Assembly (NCBI GenBank): GCA_003963145.1
Contig: RXJJ01000005.1
Span: forward strand, 38,799 to 102,798
Direction: 5' to 3'
Source of the DNA: Bradyrhizobiaceae bacterium
Lineage (GTDB): Bacteria; Pseudomonadota; Alphaproteobacteria; Rhizobiales; Xanthobacteraceae
DNA length: 64,000 nucleotides
Shown here in pieces: positions 38,781 through 47,238 of this stretch. The notes under the pieces were generated by a model, which saw only the letters and a list, made by a program, of their open reading frames with translations, made no database searches and was not told the DNA's origin. Made by a program: the position numbers and the translations under genes. Positions within the stretch are counted from its first letter, which is position 1; each line of letters starts with the position of its first letter.

Positions 38781-39668
38781 CTAGGTCTTCGCCATCATCC
38801 GCAGATAATGAATGATACCCGAGAAGTCCGTGCCGCCGTGGCCTTCCTTCTCGAACGCCTCATAGATGCTTTCGGCGTGCCCGCCGAGCGGCGTCGTGGC
38901 TCCGCTGGACTTCGCCGCCTCCTGCGCCAGCCGCAAGTCCTTCAGCATCAGTGCAGCCGCGAACCCGGGCTTGTATTCGTTGTTGGCGGGCGATGTCGGC
39001 ACCGGGCCCGGCACCGGACAGTATGTGGTCAGTGACCAGCACTGGCCCGAGGATGTGGATGCGACGTCGAACAGCGCCTGATGCGACAGACCGAGCTTTT
39101 CGCCGAGCGTGAAGCCTTCGCACACCGCGATCATCGAAATGCCGAGAATCATGTTGTTGCAGATCTTCGCCGCCTGCCCGGCCCCGGCGCCGCCGCAATG
39201 CACGATCTTCTTGCCCATCGCCTCGAGGATCGGCTTTGCCGCCGCGAACGCGGCCTCCTCACCGCCGCACATGAAGGTCAGCGTCGCGTTCGTCGCGCCG
39301 CCCGTGCCGCCCGAGACGGGCGCATCGACCGAGGGCAGCTTCGCGAGCGCGGCCTGGCCATGGGCGTGACGCGCGCTTTCCACATCGATGGTCGAACAGT
39401 CGATCATCAGGGTGTTCTTGCCGACGACAGGCATGACCTCCTTCCACACCGACAGCACATGCTTGCCGGCCGGCAGCATGGTGATGACGATCTCGGCGGT
39501 CTTCACCGCATCGGCGGCATGATGCACGATGCTGACACCCTTTGCCTTCGCCGCCTCGCGCGAAGCCTCGACAAGGTCGAAACCCGTGACCTTGTGCCCG
39601 GCCTTGACCAGATTGGCGGCCATCGGCCCACCCATGTTGCCGAGCCCGATGAATGCGATATTTGCCAT
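38781..39668 (-). CDS. mmsB: 3-hydroxyisobutyrate dehydrogenase
   Basis: Product of 295 aa oxidising 3-hydroxyisobutyrate to methylmalonate semialdehyde with NAD. N-terminal Rossmann motif FIGLGNMGGPMAANL (residues 7-20), substrate-binding DAPVSGGTGGA and the catalytic Lys168 in GAGQAAKICNNM. The chain ends in the GHGGTDFSGIIHYLR stretch typical of true HIBADH rather than other beta-hydroxyacid dehydrogenases. It fits between the hydrolase and mmsA steps of valine degradation. Confidence 0.94.
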   Translation of the reverse strand: MANIAFIGLGNMGGPMAANLVKAGHKVTGFDLVEASREAAKAKGVSIVHHAADAVKTAEIVITMLPAGKHVLSVWKEVMPVVGKNTLMIDCSTIDVESARHAHGQAALAKLPSVDAPVSGGTGGATNATLTFMCGGEEAAFAAAKPILEAMGKKIVHCGGAGAGQAAKICNNMILGISMIAVCEGFTLGEKLGLSHQALFDVASTSSGQCWSLTTYCPVPGPVPTSPANNEYKPGFAAALMLKDLRLAQEAAKSSGATTPLGGHAESIYEAFEKEGHGGTDFSGIIHYLRMMAKT

Positions 39669-39710
39669 GTTGATCCCTGCCTTGCGTTTCCCGGTATTCT
39701 ATTTTGTCAG

Positions 39711-40787
39711 TCAGAATTTCAGTTCGTTCGCTCCCAGAGGCGCGAGATATCTGTCGATCATCGGCGGCGTGACATCTTCCAGACGCGGCGGTGACCATTT
39801 CGGATTGCGGTCCTTGTCGACAAGCGCGGCGCGGATGCCCTCGACGAAATCGGACGTCGTATAGGCTTCTAGCACCGCGCGATATTCCCGCTGCAGCACC
39901 TCCTTCAGGGACGACGAGGCACGTCCGAGGCGCAGCAGGCGCAGCGCCAGCTTCAGGCCGCGCGGGGATTTTTCCAGAATTTCATCGCGGGTCTTGCGCG
40001 CGAAATCCGAGCCGTCCTGTTCAAGCGATGCGACGATCCCCTCCACGCTGTCCTGCGCGAAGATGCGGTCGATCAGGGCCTTGTGATCCGCGATCGGCAC
40101 AGGACCGGGCGACGAATATGTCTTCAGCAGTGCCATCACATCGTTTGCCGCCGCGCCGGGCGGAAGCTGCGTGATGGCCTTGCGCAAGGTTGGCCAGTCT
40201 TTTGTGGCGATGCGCACATCGGCGAGTCCCACATAGACCGCTTCCGCACCGCTCATGGTATTGCCGGTCAGCGTGTAGTAAGTCCCGATCTCGCCCGGCA
40301 TGTGCGAAAGCAGATACGTGCCGCCGACGTCCGGGAAAAAGCCGAGACTGACCTCCGGCATCGCCACGATGCTGCGCTCGGTGGTGATGCGGTGGCTGGA
40401 ATGACCCGCAAGCCCGATGCCGCCGCCCATCACCACGCCGTCCATGAACGGCGCGAACGGCTTTGGAAACGCGGCGATGCGCGCGTTCAGCCGGTATTCC
40501 TCGGTCCAGAATCGCGGGCCGAGATCGCCGCCCTCCCTTGCGCTGTCGCGCAGACTGCGAATGTCGCCGCCGGCGCACAACCCGCGCTCGCCCGCGCCTT
40601 CGAGCAGAACGGTCGCGATTGCCGGATCGGCCTCGAATTCGTCCAGCGCGCGTTCGATCACGCGCACCATGTCGAGGGTCAGCGCATTCAGCGCCTTCGG
40701 ACGGTTAAGCAGCAGCACGCCCGCCGATCCTTCGCGCAAAACGACCATGTCGCCATCGCTCTTGAATGCGGTCGGCTGCACCGTCAT
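39711..40787 (-). CDS. 3-hydroxyisobutyryl-CoA hydrolase (crotonase fold)
   Basis: Product of 358 aa. Crotonase-fold oxyanion motifs GLCAGGDIRSLRD and MDGVVMGGGIGLAGHSSHRI, and the catalytic acid region MPEVSLGFFPDVGGTY, place it in the HIBCH branch rather than enoyl-CoA hydratase; the extended C terminus with SPRGLKLALRLL supports this. It releases 3-hydroxyisobutyrate from its CoA ester. The start overlaps the acyl-CoA dehydrogenase stop by 4 bp (ATGA type), so the two are coupled. Confidence 0.92.
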   Translation of the reverse strand: MTVQPTAFKSDGDMVVLREGSAGVLLLNRPKALNALTLDMVRVIERALDEFEADPAIATVLLEGAGERGLCAGGDIRSLRDSAREGGDLGPRFWTEEYRLNARIAAFPKPFAPFMDGVVMGGGIGLAGHSSHRITTERSIVAMPEVSLGFFPDVGGTYLLSHMPGEIGTYYTLTGNTMSGAEAVYVGLADVRIATKDWPTLRKAITQLPPGAAANDVMALLKTYSSPGPVPIADHKALIDRIFAQDSVEGIVASLEQDGSDFARKTRDEILEKSPRGLKLALRLLRLGRASSSLKEVLQREYRAVLEAYTTSDFVEGIRAALVDKDRNPKWSPPRLEDVTPPMIDRYLAPLGANELKF

Positions 40788-41929
40788 CGCATGCCCTCTA
40801 TCAGCTTGCGCGAAATGATCAGACGCATGATCTCGTTGGTCCCCTCCAGAATCTGGTGCACGCGCAGGTCCCGCACGATCTTCTCGATGCCGTATTCGGC
40901 GAGATAACCGTAGCCGCCATGCAGCTGCAACGCCTGATTGGCCACCTCAAACCCGACATCGGTGCCGAAACGCTTGGCCATCGCGCAGAATTTGCCGGCA
41001 TCAGGGTCCTTGCGGTCGAGCGCGGCGGCGGCGCGCCACAGGAACGTGCGCGCGGCCTCAAGCTCGGTCGCCATGTCGGCCACGCGGAATTGCAGCGCCT
41101 GAAACTGGTCGAGACGCTTTCCGAACGCCTTGCGCTCGCTCATATAGGCCAGCGACTTGTCGAGGGCCGATTGCGCGCCGCCGAGCGAACAGGCGGCGAT
41201 GTTGAGCCGTCCGCCGTCGAGCCCGGCCATGGCGATGCGGAAGCCATCACCCTCCTCGCCGATCCGGTTGGCGAGCGGCACCCGCGCATTCTCGAACATC
41301 ACAGCGCGTGTCGGCTGGGCGTTCCAGCCCATCTTGCGTTCATTGGCGCCGAACGACATGCCGGGCGTGTCGCGGTCGATCACCAGCGTCGAGATGCCAT
41401 CCGCGCCCTCACCGCCGGTGCGCGCCATCACGACGTAAAGATCACTCGCGCCCGAGCCGGAGATGAACTGCTTCTGACCGTTGAGGACATAATGATCGCC
41501 ATCCTTCACCGCGCGGGTGGATAGCGCCGCCGCATCCGAGCCGGCCCCGGGTTCGGTCAGGCAATAGCTCGCCACGAGCTCCATCGTGCACAGACGCGGC
41601 AGCCATTTGCGGCGCTGCCCGTCATTGCCGAATGAATCGATCATCCAGGCCGACATGTTGTGGATCGACAGGAACGCCGACACCGTGGGGCAGCCCTGCG
41701 CCAGCGCCTCGAAAATCAGCGCGGCGTCGAGCCGCGACAGCCCGGATCCGCCGACATCGTCGCGCACGTAAATGCCGCCGATGCCGAGCGCGGCGGCGTC
41801 CCGCATCACCTCGAGCGGGAAGTATTTCTCCTCGTCCCATTTGATCGCATGCGGCGCGATTTTTTCGGACGCGAAGTCCCGCGCCATGTCGCGGACGGCG
41901 ATCTGGTCCTCGTTGAGCGCGAACTGCAT
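40784..41929 (-). CDS. Acyl-CoA dehydrogenase, probably isobutyryl-CoA specific
   Basis: Product of 381 aa of the acyl-CoA dehydrogenase family: FAD-binding CLTEPGAGSDAAAL and FISGSGASDLYVVMA, and near the C terminus the ILEGTNEIMRLI stretch whose Glu is the usual catalytic base in the short-chain group. Its place between mmsA and the HIBCH gene makes isobutyryl-CoA dehydrogenase (the first committed valine step here) the best assignment; a general short/branched-chain activity cannot be excluded. Eleven bp separate it from the mmsA stop. Confidence 0.9.
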   Translation of the reverse strand: MQFALNEDQIAVRDMARDFASEKIAPHAIKWDEEKYFPLEVMRDAAALGIGGIYVRDDVGGSGLSRLDAALIFEALAQGCPTVSAFLSIHNMSAWMIDSFGNDGQRRKWLPRLCTMELVASYCLTEPGAGSDAAALSTRAVKDGDHYVLNGQKQFISGSGASDLYVVMARTGGEGADGISTLVIDRDTPGMSFGANERKMGWNAQPTRAVMFENARVPLANRIGEEGDGFRIAMAGLDGGRLNIAACSLGGAQSALDKSLAYMSERKAFGKRLDQFQALQFRVADMATELEAARTFLWRAAAALDRKDPDAGKFCAMAKRFGTDVGFEVANQALQLHGGYGYLAEYGIEKIVRDLRVHQILEGTNEIMRLIISRKLIEGMR

Positions 41930-41940
41930 GGCAGCGCGGT

Positions 41941-43437
41941 TCAGTTCATGGTCGGGATCGAGAATTCCGCGCCGTCCTTGATGCCCGAGGGCCAGCGCGA
42001 GGTCACGGTCTTGGTCTTGGTGTAGAACCGCACCGAGTCCGGGCCGTGCTGGTTGAGATCGCCGAAGCCCGACCGCTTCCAGCCGCCGAAGGTGTGGTAG
42101 GCGATCGGCACCGGGATCGGCACGTTGATGCCGACCATGCCGACATTGACCCGCGAGGCGAAATCGCGCGCCGCGTCGCCGTCACGGGTGAAGATCGCAA
42201 CGCCGTTGCCATATTCATGGTCGGAAGCGAGATTGACCGCTTCGTTGTAATCGTGCGCGCGCACCACCGACAAAACGGGGCCGAAAATCTCTTCCTTGTA
42301 GATGCGCATGTCCTTGGTGACGTTGTCGAACAGGCAACCGCCCATGTAGAAGCCGTTCTCGTAGCCCTGCATCCTGAAGCCGCGGCCATCGACAGCCAGC
42401 GTCGCGCCTTCCTTGACACCAATGTCGACATACTGCTTGACCCGCTCCAGCGCGGCCCTGGTCACCAGCGGGCCGTAATCGGCAGACGGATCGGTCGACG
42501 GACCGATCTTGAGCGCCTCGACGCGCGGGATCATCTTTTCCATCAGACGCTCCGCCGTGGTCTTGCCGACCGGCACCGCGACCGAGATCGCCATGCAGCG
42601 CTCCCCTGCCGAGCCGTAGCCCGCGCCGATCAGGGCATCGACGGTCTGATCCATGTCGGCGTCGGGCATGACGATGGCGTGGTTCTTGGCGCCGCCGAAG
42701 CACTGCGCGCGCTTGCCGGTCGCCGCCGCGCCTTCATAGATGTATTGCGCGATGGAGGACGAGCCGACGAAGCCGACCGCCTTGATGTCGGGATCCTGCA
42801 GGATGGCGTCGACCGCTTCCTTGTCGCCGTTGACGACGTTGAGCACGCCCGGCGGCAGCCCCGCCTCGATGAACAGCTTGGCCAGCATGACCGGCACGGT
42901 GGGATCGCGCTCGGAGGGTTTGAGGATGAAGGCGTTGCCGCAGGCGATCGCGGGGGCAATCTTCCAGAGCGGGATCATCGCCGGAAAGTTGAACGGCGTG
43001 ATGCCGGCGACGACTCCCAGCGGTTGCCGCATCGAATAGACGTCGATGCCCGGCCCCGCGCCATCGGTGTATTCGCCCTTCAGAAGATGCGGGATGCCGA
43101 CGGCGAACTCCACCACCTCCAGCCCGCGCTGGATGTCGCCCTTGGCGTCGGGGATCGTCTTGCCGTGTTCGCGCGCCAGCACGTCGGCGAGCTTGTCGTA
43201 ATCGCGCTGTGCAAGCTCGAGGAATTTCATCAGCACGCGGGCGCGGCGCTGCGGATTGGTCGCCGCCCATCCAACCTGCGCGGCCTTCGCGTTCTCGACC
43301 GCCGCACGCATCTCGGACTTCGTCGCCAGCGCGACCTTGGCCTGAACCTCGCCTGTCATCGGCTCGTAAACATCGGCCGTCCGGCCGGACGTGCCCGCGA
43401 CTTCCTTGCCGCCAATGAAATGACCGACAGAACGCAT
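41941..43437 (-). CDS. mmsA: CoA-acylating methylmalonate-semialdehyde dehydrogenase
   Basis: Product of 498 aa that turns methylmalonate semialdehyde into propionyl-CoA with NAD and CoA. Aldehyde-dehydrogenase fold with GITPFNFPAMIPLW, GFVGSSSIAQYIYE and the catalytic Cys in GSAGERCMAISVAV. The absence of the usual catalytic Glu before the Cys loop fits the CoA-acylating subgroup. The ATG at MRSVGHFIGG has a strong GGGAGG site; an upstream in-frame start is ignored. It is the first gene of the valine operon, with three palindromes in the 175 bp upstream. Confidence 0.95.
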   Translation of the reverse strand: MRSVGHFIGGKEVAGTSGRTADVYEPMTGEVQAKVALATKSEMRAAVENAKAAQVGWAATNPQRRARVLMKFLELAQRDYDKLADVLAREHGKTIPDAKGDIQRGLEVVEFAVGIPHLLKGEYTDGAGPGIDVYSMRQPLGVVAGITPFNFPAMIPLWKIAPAIACGNAFILKPSERDPTVPVMLAKLFIEAGLPPGVLNVVNGDKEAVDAILQDPDIKAVGFVGSSSIAQYIYEGAAATGKRAQCFGGAKNHAIVMPDADMDQTVDALIGAGYGSAGERCMAISVAVPVGKTTAERLMEKMIPRVEALKIGPSTDPSADYGPLVTRAALERVKQYVDIGVKEGATLAVDGRGFRMQGYENGFYMGGCLFDNVTKDMRIYKEEIFGPVLSVVRAHDYNEAVNLASDHEYGNGVAIFTRDGDAARDFASRVNVGMVGINVPIPVPIAYHTFGGWKRSGFGDLNQHGPDSVRFYTKTKTVTSRWPSGIKDGAEFSIPTMN

Positions 43438-43487
43438 GATAACCTCCCGGGACTTTCGTTTTGTTATTACGCGCATCATGCCGCGAG

Positions 43488-43550
43488 GTTTTCAGGTTGA
43501 AAACTGCGTTCCCTGCGGGAATGCCATGCGGCAGCACGCAATTATGCGTG
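43488..43550. promoter_or_regulatory. cluster of three palindromes upstream of mmsA
   Basis: GTTTTCA-GGT-TGAAAAC (43488-43504), TTCCC-TGC-GGGAA (43509-43521) and CACGCA-ATTA-TGCGTG (43535-43550) are all perfect dyads within 63 bp between the TetR gene and mmsA. The first has the 7-3-7 shape of a TetR-type operator. The region should contain the mmsA promoter. Which, if any, the adjacent regulator binds is unknown. Confidence 0.45.
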
Positions 43551-43612
43551 TAAAGCGCCGGTTTGCGCGGTTCGTTCAACCAAAGGATAAGGCAAGGATA
43601 AGGCGCGCGGCA

Positions 43613-44335
43613 TCAAGCCTTGCGCGGCCGCCTTGTCCGGGAGGGAGCGGCTGTCCTGGCTGTTCTAGGAGCGTTGTTAGTTGCCTTTTTAGATGCCTTG
43701 TTAGATGCCTTGTTAGATGCCTTGCGCGCCGCTTTCGCAGAACCGGGTTTACGCATCGCCCCGCCAGAAGCCCCAAGCGCCGCGGCGCGTCCCGCGAGCA
43801 GCAGGTCCTCCGACAAACGCGCGCAGGTCGCCCGCGCGAGCAGCAGCGTTCCCATCATCGCGCCGATCGTGCCCATCGCGCGCCTGCGGGCCGCTGCGGT
43901 TGGGCGCTCACCCGCCGCCTCGACCACCAGCGCGATCATGTCCTCCAGCCGCTGCGCAAAGGCCTTGCGCGTCCTTGCGTCGGCGCGCGCGATTTCCGCG
44001 CCCAGCGCCGGCAGCACGCAGCCATTGCCGACGTCGTCGCGATGCTGTTCCGTCAGATAGCCATTGACGATGGCATCGACTCTTTTCCCTGCTGGAGCCG
44101 CTGCGGCCCGCTTGCGCCATTTCTCGCTGATGCCGTCCATGGCGAAGATCGTGGCCTCCGCGACCAGCGCCTCGCGCGACTTGAAATGAGCGTAGAAACC
44201 GCCATGGGTGAGGCCCGCCTGCTTCATCAGTTCGGCAATGCCGAGCCCGTGCGATCCGTGCCGGCGCAGGCTGGTCGCGGCGCGGCTGACGATGCGCGCC
44301 CGGGTCTGGGCCTTGTGATCCTGCGAATAGCGCAT
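43613..44335 (-). CDS. TetR family regulator with lysine-rich C-terminal tail
   Basis: Product of 240 aa. Residues 1-195 are a normal TetR protein: HTH with GIAELMKQAGLTHGGFYAHF and a C-terminal domain of the AcrR/TetR_C_33-like type with NGCVLPALGAEIARAD. After about residue 195 comes a 45-residue Lys/Ala/Arg-rich tail with the tetrapeptide repeat KASN-KASN-KASK-KATN, like histone-H1-type tails. A GTG three codons upstream is an alternative start. It lies just upstream of mmsA on the same strand and may control the valine operon. Confidence 0.87.
   Translation of the reverse strand: MRYSQDHKAQTRARIVSRAATSLRRHGSHGLGIAELMKQAGLTHGGFYAHFKSREALVAEATIFAMDGISEKWRKRAAAAPAGKRVDAIVNGYLTEQHRDDVGNGCVLPALGAEIARADARTRKAFAQRLEDMIALVVEAAGERPTAAARRRAMGTIGAMMGTLLLARATCARLSEDLLLAGRAAALGASGGAMRKPGSAKAARKASNKASNKASKKATNNAPRTARTAAPSRTRRPRKA
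43677..43724. repeat. 12-bp tandem repeat in the TetR gene
   Basis: Three identical copies of TTAGATGCCTTG plus one degenerate copy (TTAGTTGCCTTT) in tandem. Twelve bp is four codons, so changes in copy number would keep the frame and only lengthen or shorten the lysine-rich tail. Confidence 0.9.
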
Positions 44336-44502
44336 CCGGTTCACCGTGATATTACGACGATCATATCATATGGAATGTCCACTATCATATAATGCATGCG
44401 CCGTTGCAATAGTGCACGGTTGCAATCGCCCCGCGCCTCCTTATTATCGGATTCCCAAGCCGCGCCGCGAAAGGCCGGACGACGCCTCCCACAGGACCGA
44501 TC

Positions 44503-45786
44503 ATGATCTCGAACTGGCTCTCCGCCGCGCTCGCCCGCAGAAACATTCATTATGGATGGGCGGTTGTCGTCGTCACCTTTCTGACGGCGCTCGTCAGCGC
44601 GGCCTCGGTCGGCGCGCCGGGCGTGTTCATCGTGCCGCTGCAGAAGGAATTCGGCTGGAGCGCCGCCGAGATCTCCGCCGCGGTGTCGATCCGCCTCCTC
44701 CTGTTCGGACTGATGGCGCCGTTTGCCGCCGCGCTGATGAACCGTTACGGCGTCCGCAATGTCGTGGTGTCGGCGCTGACCATCATCGTCGGCGGTCTCG
44801 TACTGTCCCTGTTCATGACGCAGGTGTGGCAGCTCGTTCTGCTTTGGGGTTTTGTCGTCGGATTTGGCACCGGCATGACGGCGCTTGTCCTCGGCGCCAC
44901 CGTGGCAACACGCTGGTTCGTCGGCCGCCGCGGCCTCGTGGTTGGCATCCTCACGGCCAGCACGGCCACCGGCCAGCTGCTGTTTCTGCCGGTTCTGGCC
45001 GAGCTCACCGAACATTACGGCTGGCGCACCGCCATGCTGGCATTGTGCGCGACAATGGTTGTCGCGGCTATCGGCATCGTGCTGGTGATGCGCGACCGCC
45101 CCTCCGACATGGCGCTGCGGCCCTATGGCGACGAGGGAACGCAGCCTATCGCGCCGCCAGCGCCCAATAATGCGCCCATTATGTCGGCGGCTTTCGCGGC
45201 GCTGAAGGATGCGGCTGGATACCGGACCTTCTGGGTGCTGTTCGGCACCTTTTTCGTGTGCGGAGCGAGCACCAACGGCCTGATCCAGACCCACTTCATT
45301 TCGCTGTGCGCCGATTTCTCCCTGCCCGCCACAGGGGCTGCCACGCTGCTGGCGGCCATGGGCGTGTTCGACTTCATCGGCACCATCCTGTCGGGCTGGC
45401 TTTCGGACCGCTACGACAACCGCTGGCTGCTGTTCTGGTATTATGCCCTGCGGGGATTATCGCTGCTGTTCCTGCCTTTCACAGATTTTACCTTCTACGG
45501 GCTGTCCCTTTTCGCACTGTTTTATGGCCTCGACTGGGTTGCGACCGTGCCTCCCACCGTGCGCCTCACCGCCGCCACATTCGGCGCCGAACGCGCCAGC
45601 CTATATTTTGGCTGGATTTTTGCCGGGCATCAGCTCGGCGCAGCCTCCATCGCCCTCGCTGCGGGCCTGTCACGCACCTATTTGATGAGCTATCTGCCCG
45701 CCTTCTTCGTGGCAGGCGCATTGTGCGTCATTGCGGGGCTTGCGGCATTGTCGATCCGCCGTGACAAAAAGCTCGCATTGGCCTAG
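44503..45786 (+). CDS. MFS transporter (oxalate/formate antiporter-like)
   Basis: Product of 427 aa with twelve predicted membrane helices. YGWAVVVVTFLTALVSAASVGAPGVFIVPL and the RWFVGRRGLVVGILTASTATGQ loop are typical of the monocarboxylate/OFA branch; motif A appears in the second half as GWLSDRYDNRW. It probably moves a small carboxylate or aromatic acid across the inner membrane. It is divergent from the TetR gene across a short AT-rich stretch and followed 37 bp later by the FabF-like gene. Confidence 0.88.
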   Translation: MISNWLSAALARRNIHYGWAVVVVTFLTALVSAASVGAPGVFIVPLQKEFGWSAAEISAAVSIRLLLFGLMAPFAAALMNRYGVRNVVVSALTIIVGGLVLSLFMTQVWQLVLLWGFVVGFGTGMTALVLGATVATRWFVGRRGLVVGILTASTATGQLLFLPVLAELTEHYGWRTAMLALCATMVVAAIGIVLVMRDRPSDMALRPYGDEGTQPIAPPAPNNAPIMSAAFAALKDAAGYRTFWVLFGTFFVCGASTNGLIQTHFISLCADFSLPATGAATLLAAMGVFDFIGTILSGWLSDRYDNRWLLFWYYALRGLSLLFLPFTDFTFYGLSLFALFYGLDWVATVPPTVRLTAATFGAERASLYFGWIFAGHQLGAASIALAAGLSRTYLMSYLPAFFVAGALCVIAGLAALSIRRDKKLALA

Positions 45787-45823
45787 GTCTGTAACGGACC
45801 TTCATCATCGAGCGAGTTTTGAA

Positions 45824-47086
45824 ATGCGGCGAATTGTTGTGACGGGCATGGGTGCGGTGTCGCCACTGGGCTGTGGCGTGAAAACCAACTGGTCCCGCCT
45901 GCTGGCGGGCAAATCCGGCCTGCGCAACCTGTCCGATAATTTCGTCGGCGATTTGCCGGCCAAGGTCGCTGGCGTCGTTCCTGACCTCGCGGAGGATTCG
46001 GAGGCCGGTTTCGACCCCGACCGCGCTGCACCGCGAAAAGACCAGAAGAAAATGGACCGTTTCATTCTGTTCGCCCTGCTGGCCGCTGAGGAGGCTGTCA
46101 ATCAAGCAGGCTGGCTGCCGCAGAATGCCAAGGAGCTTGAACGCACTGCAACAATTATTGGCTCCGGCGTGGGCGGATATCCGGCCATTGCCGACGCTGT
46201 GCGGTTCGCCGAAACCAAGGGCTTGCGGCGGCTGTCACCCTTCACGGTCCCTTCCTTTCTTGTGAACCTCGCAGCGGGCCAGGTCTCGATCAAGCACGGC
46301 TTCAAGGGCGCGCTCGGCGCGCCGGTGACAGCCTGCGCTGCAGGCGTCCAGGCGATCGGCGATGCCGCGCGCCTCATCCGTGCCGGCGAAGCCGATGTGG
46401 CGCTGGCCGGCGGCGCGGAGGCCTGTATCGAACGCACCAGCCTCGGCGGCTTTGCGGCCGCACGCGCCCTCTCCACCGGCTTCAACGACACGCCGGCCAA
46501 GGCGTCGCGGCCCTTCGACAAGGATCGGGACGGTTTCGTGATGGGCGAAGGCGCGGGCCTGATTGTGATCGAGGAGCGCGAGCACGCGCTGGCGCGCGGT
46601 GCGACCGTCATCGCCGAACTGGTCGGCTACGGCACCACTGCCGACGCCTATCACATGACGTCGGGACCTGAAGACGGCGATGGCGCCCGCCGCTCGATCG
46701 TCCAGGCGCTGGCACAGGCCGGTATCGCTCCCTCGGACGTGCAGCATCTCAATGCGCATGCGACCTCCACACCGGTCGGCGATCTTGGCGAACTCGCCGC
46801 GATCAAGGCCGTGTTCGGCACCGATAACAGCGTCGCGGTGACGTCCACCAAATCCGCCACCGGCCACCTGCTCGGCGCGGCCGGCGGCCTCGAGGCGATC
46901 TATTCGATTCTGGCCCTGCGCGACCAGATCGCTCCGGCAACGCTCAACCTCGACAATCCGGACGAGGCCGCCGAAGGCGTCGACCTCGTGCGCGGCGCGG
47001 CGCGGCCGATGAAGATCGAGCATGTGCTGTCGAACGGATTCGGTTTCGGCGGCGTCAACGCCAGCGTGCTGTTCCGCGCGGCGTAA
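45824..47086 (+). CDS. Beta-ketoacyl-ACP synthase II (FabF-like)
   Basis: Product of 420 aa with the KAS II active site: nucleophile Cys171 in VTACAAGVQAIGD, His in NAHATSTPVGD and His in KSATGHLLGAAGG, plus the GFGGVNAS end. It condenses malonyl-ACP with acyl-ACP. It stands away from fabD/fabG/acpP and behind an MFS gene, so it may be a second, specialised FabF, such as those used for long-chain or lipid A acyl groups in rhizobia. The ribosome site is weak; the start is set by the MRRIVVTGMG motif. Confidence 0.9.
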   Translation: MRRIVVTGMGAVSPLGCGVKTNWSRLLAGKSGLRNLSDNFVGDLPAKVAGVVPDLAEDSEAGFDPDRAAPRKDQKKMDRFILFALLAAEEAVNQAGWLPQNAKELERTATIIGSGVGGYPAIADAVRFAETKGLRRLSPFTVPSFLVNLAAGQVSIKHGFKGALGAPVTACAAGVQAIGDAARLIRAGEADVALAGGAEACIERTSLGGFAAARALSTGFNDTPAKASRPFDKDRDGFVMGEGAGLIVIEEREHALARGATVIAELVGYGTTADAYHMTSGPEDGDGARRSIVQALAQAGIAPSDVQHLNAHATSTPVGDLGELAAIKAVFGTDNSVAVTSTKSATGHLLGAAGGLEAIYSILALRDQIAPATLNLDNPDEAAEGVDLVRGAARPMKIEHVLSNGFGFGGVNASVLFRAA

Positions 47087-47115
47087 GTTCGGAATCGCTG
47101 GAATTTCAAATTCCT

Positions 47116-47204
47116 GTCATGGCCGGACTTGTTCCGCCCATCCGCGTCTTATCTTGCTGCAACACCTTCAAGACGTGGATGCCCGGCATAAAGCCGGACA
47201 TGAC
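47116..47204. repeat. long imperfect palindromic repeat
   Basis: Left arm starts GTCATGGCCGGACTTGTTCC and right arm ends AAGCCGGACATGAC; inner parts CCGCGTCTT and AAGACGTGG pair as well, with about 19 unpaired bases at the top. Elements of this kind (around 90 bp, ending in GTCATG/CATGAC) are common in intergenic DNA of Bradyrhizobiaceae. It lies between the convergent fabF-like and RND genes and may terminate both. Confidence 0.8.
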
Positions 47205-47238
47205 GACTTCCGTAAATTGATAAGAGCCGGCGAGCACG

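Noticed and set aside
42046..43500. 484-codon open frame on the plus strand
   Set aside because: Antisense to mmsA; codon bias mirrors the real gene and no domain is visible.
43677..43724. Tandem repeat as a possible CRISPR array
   Set aside because: 12-bp units without spacers, inside a coding frame.
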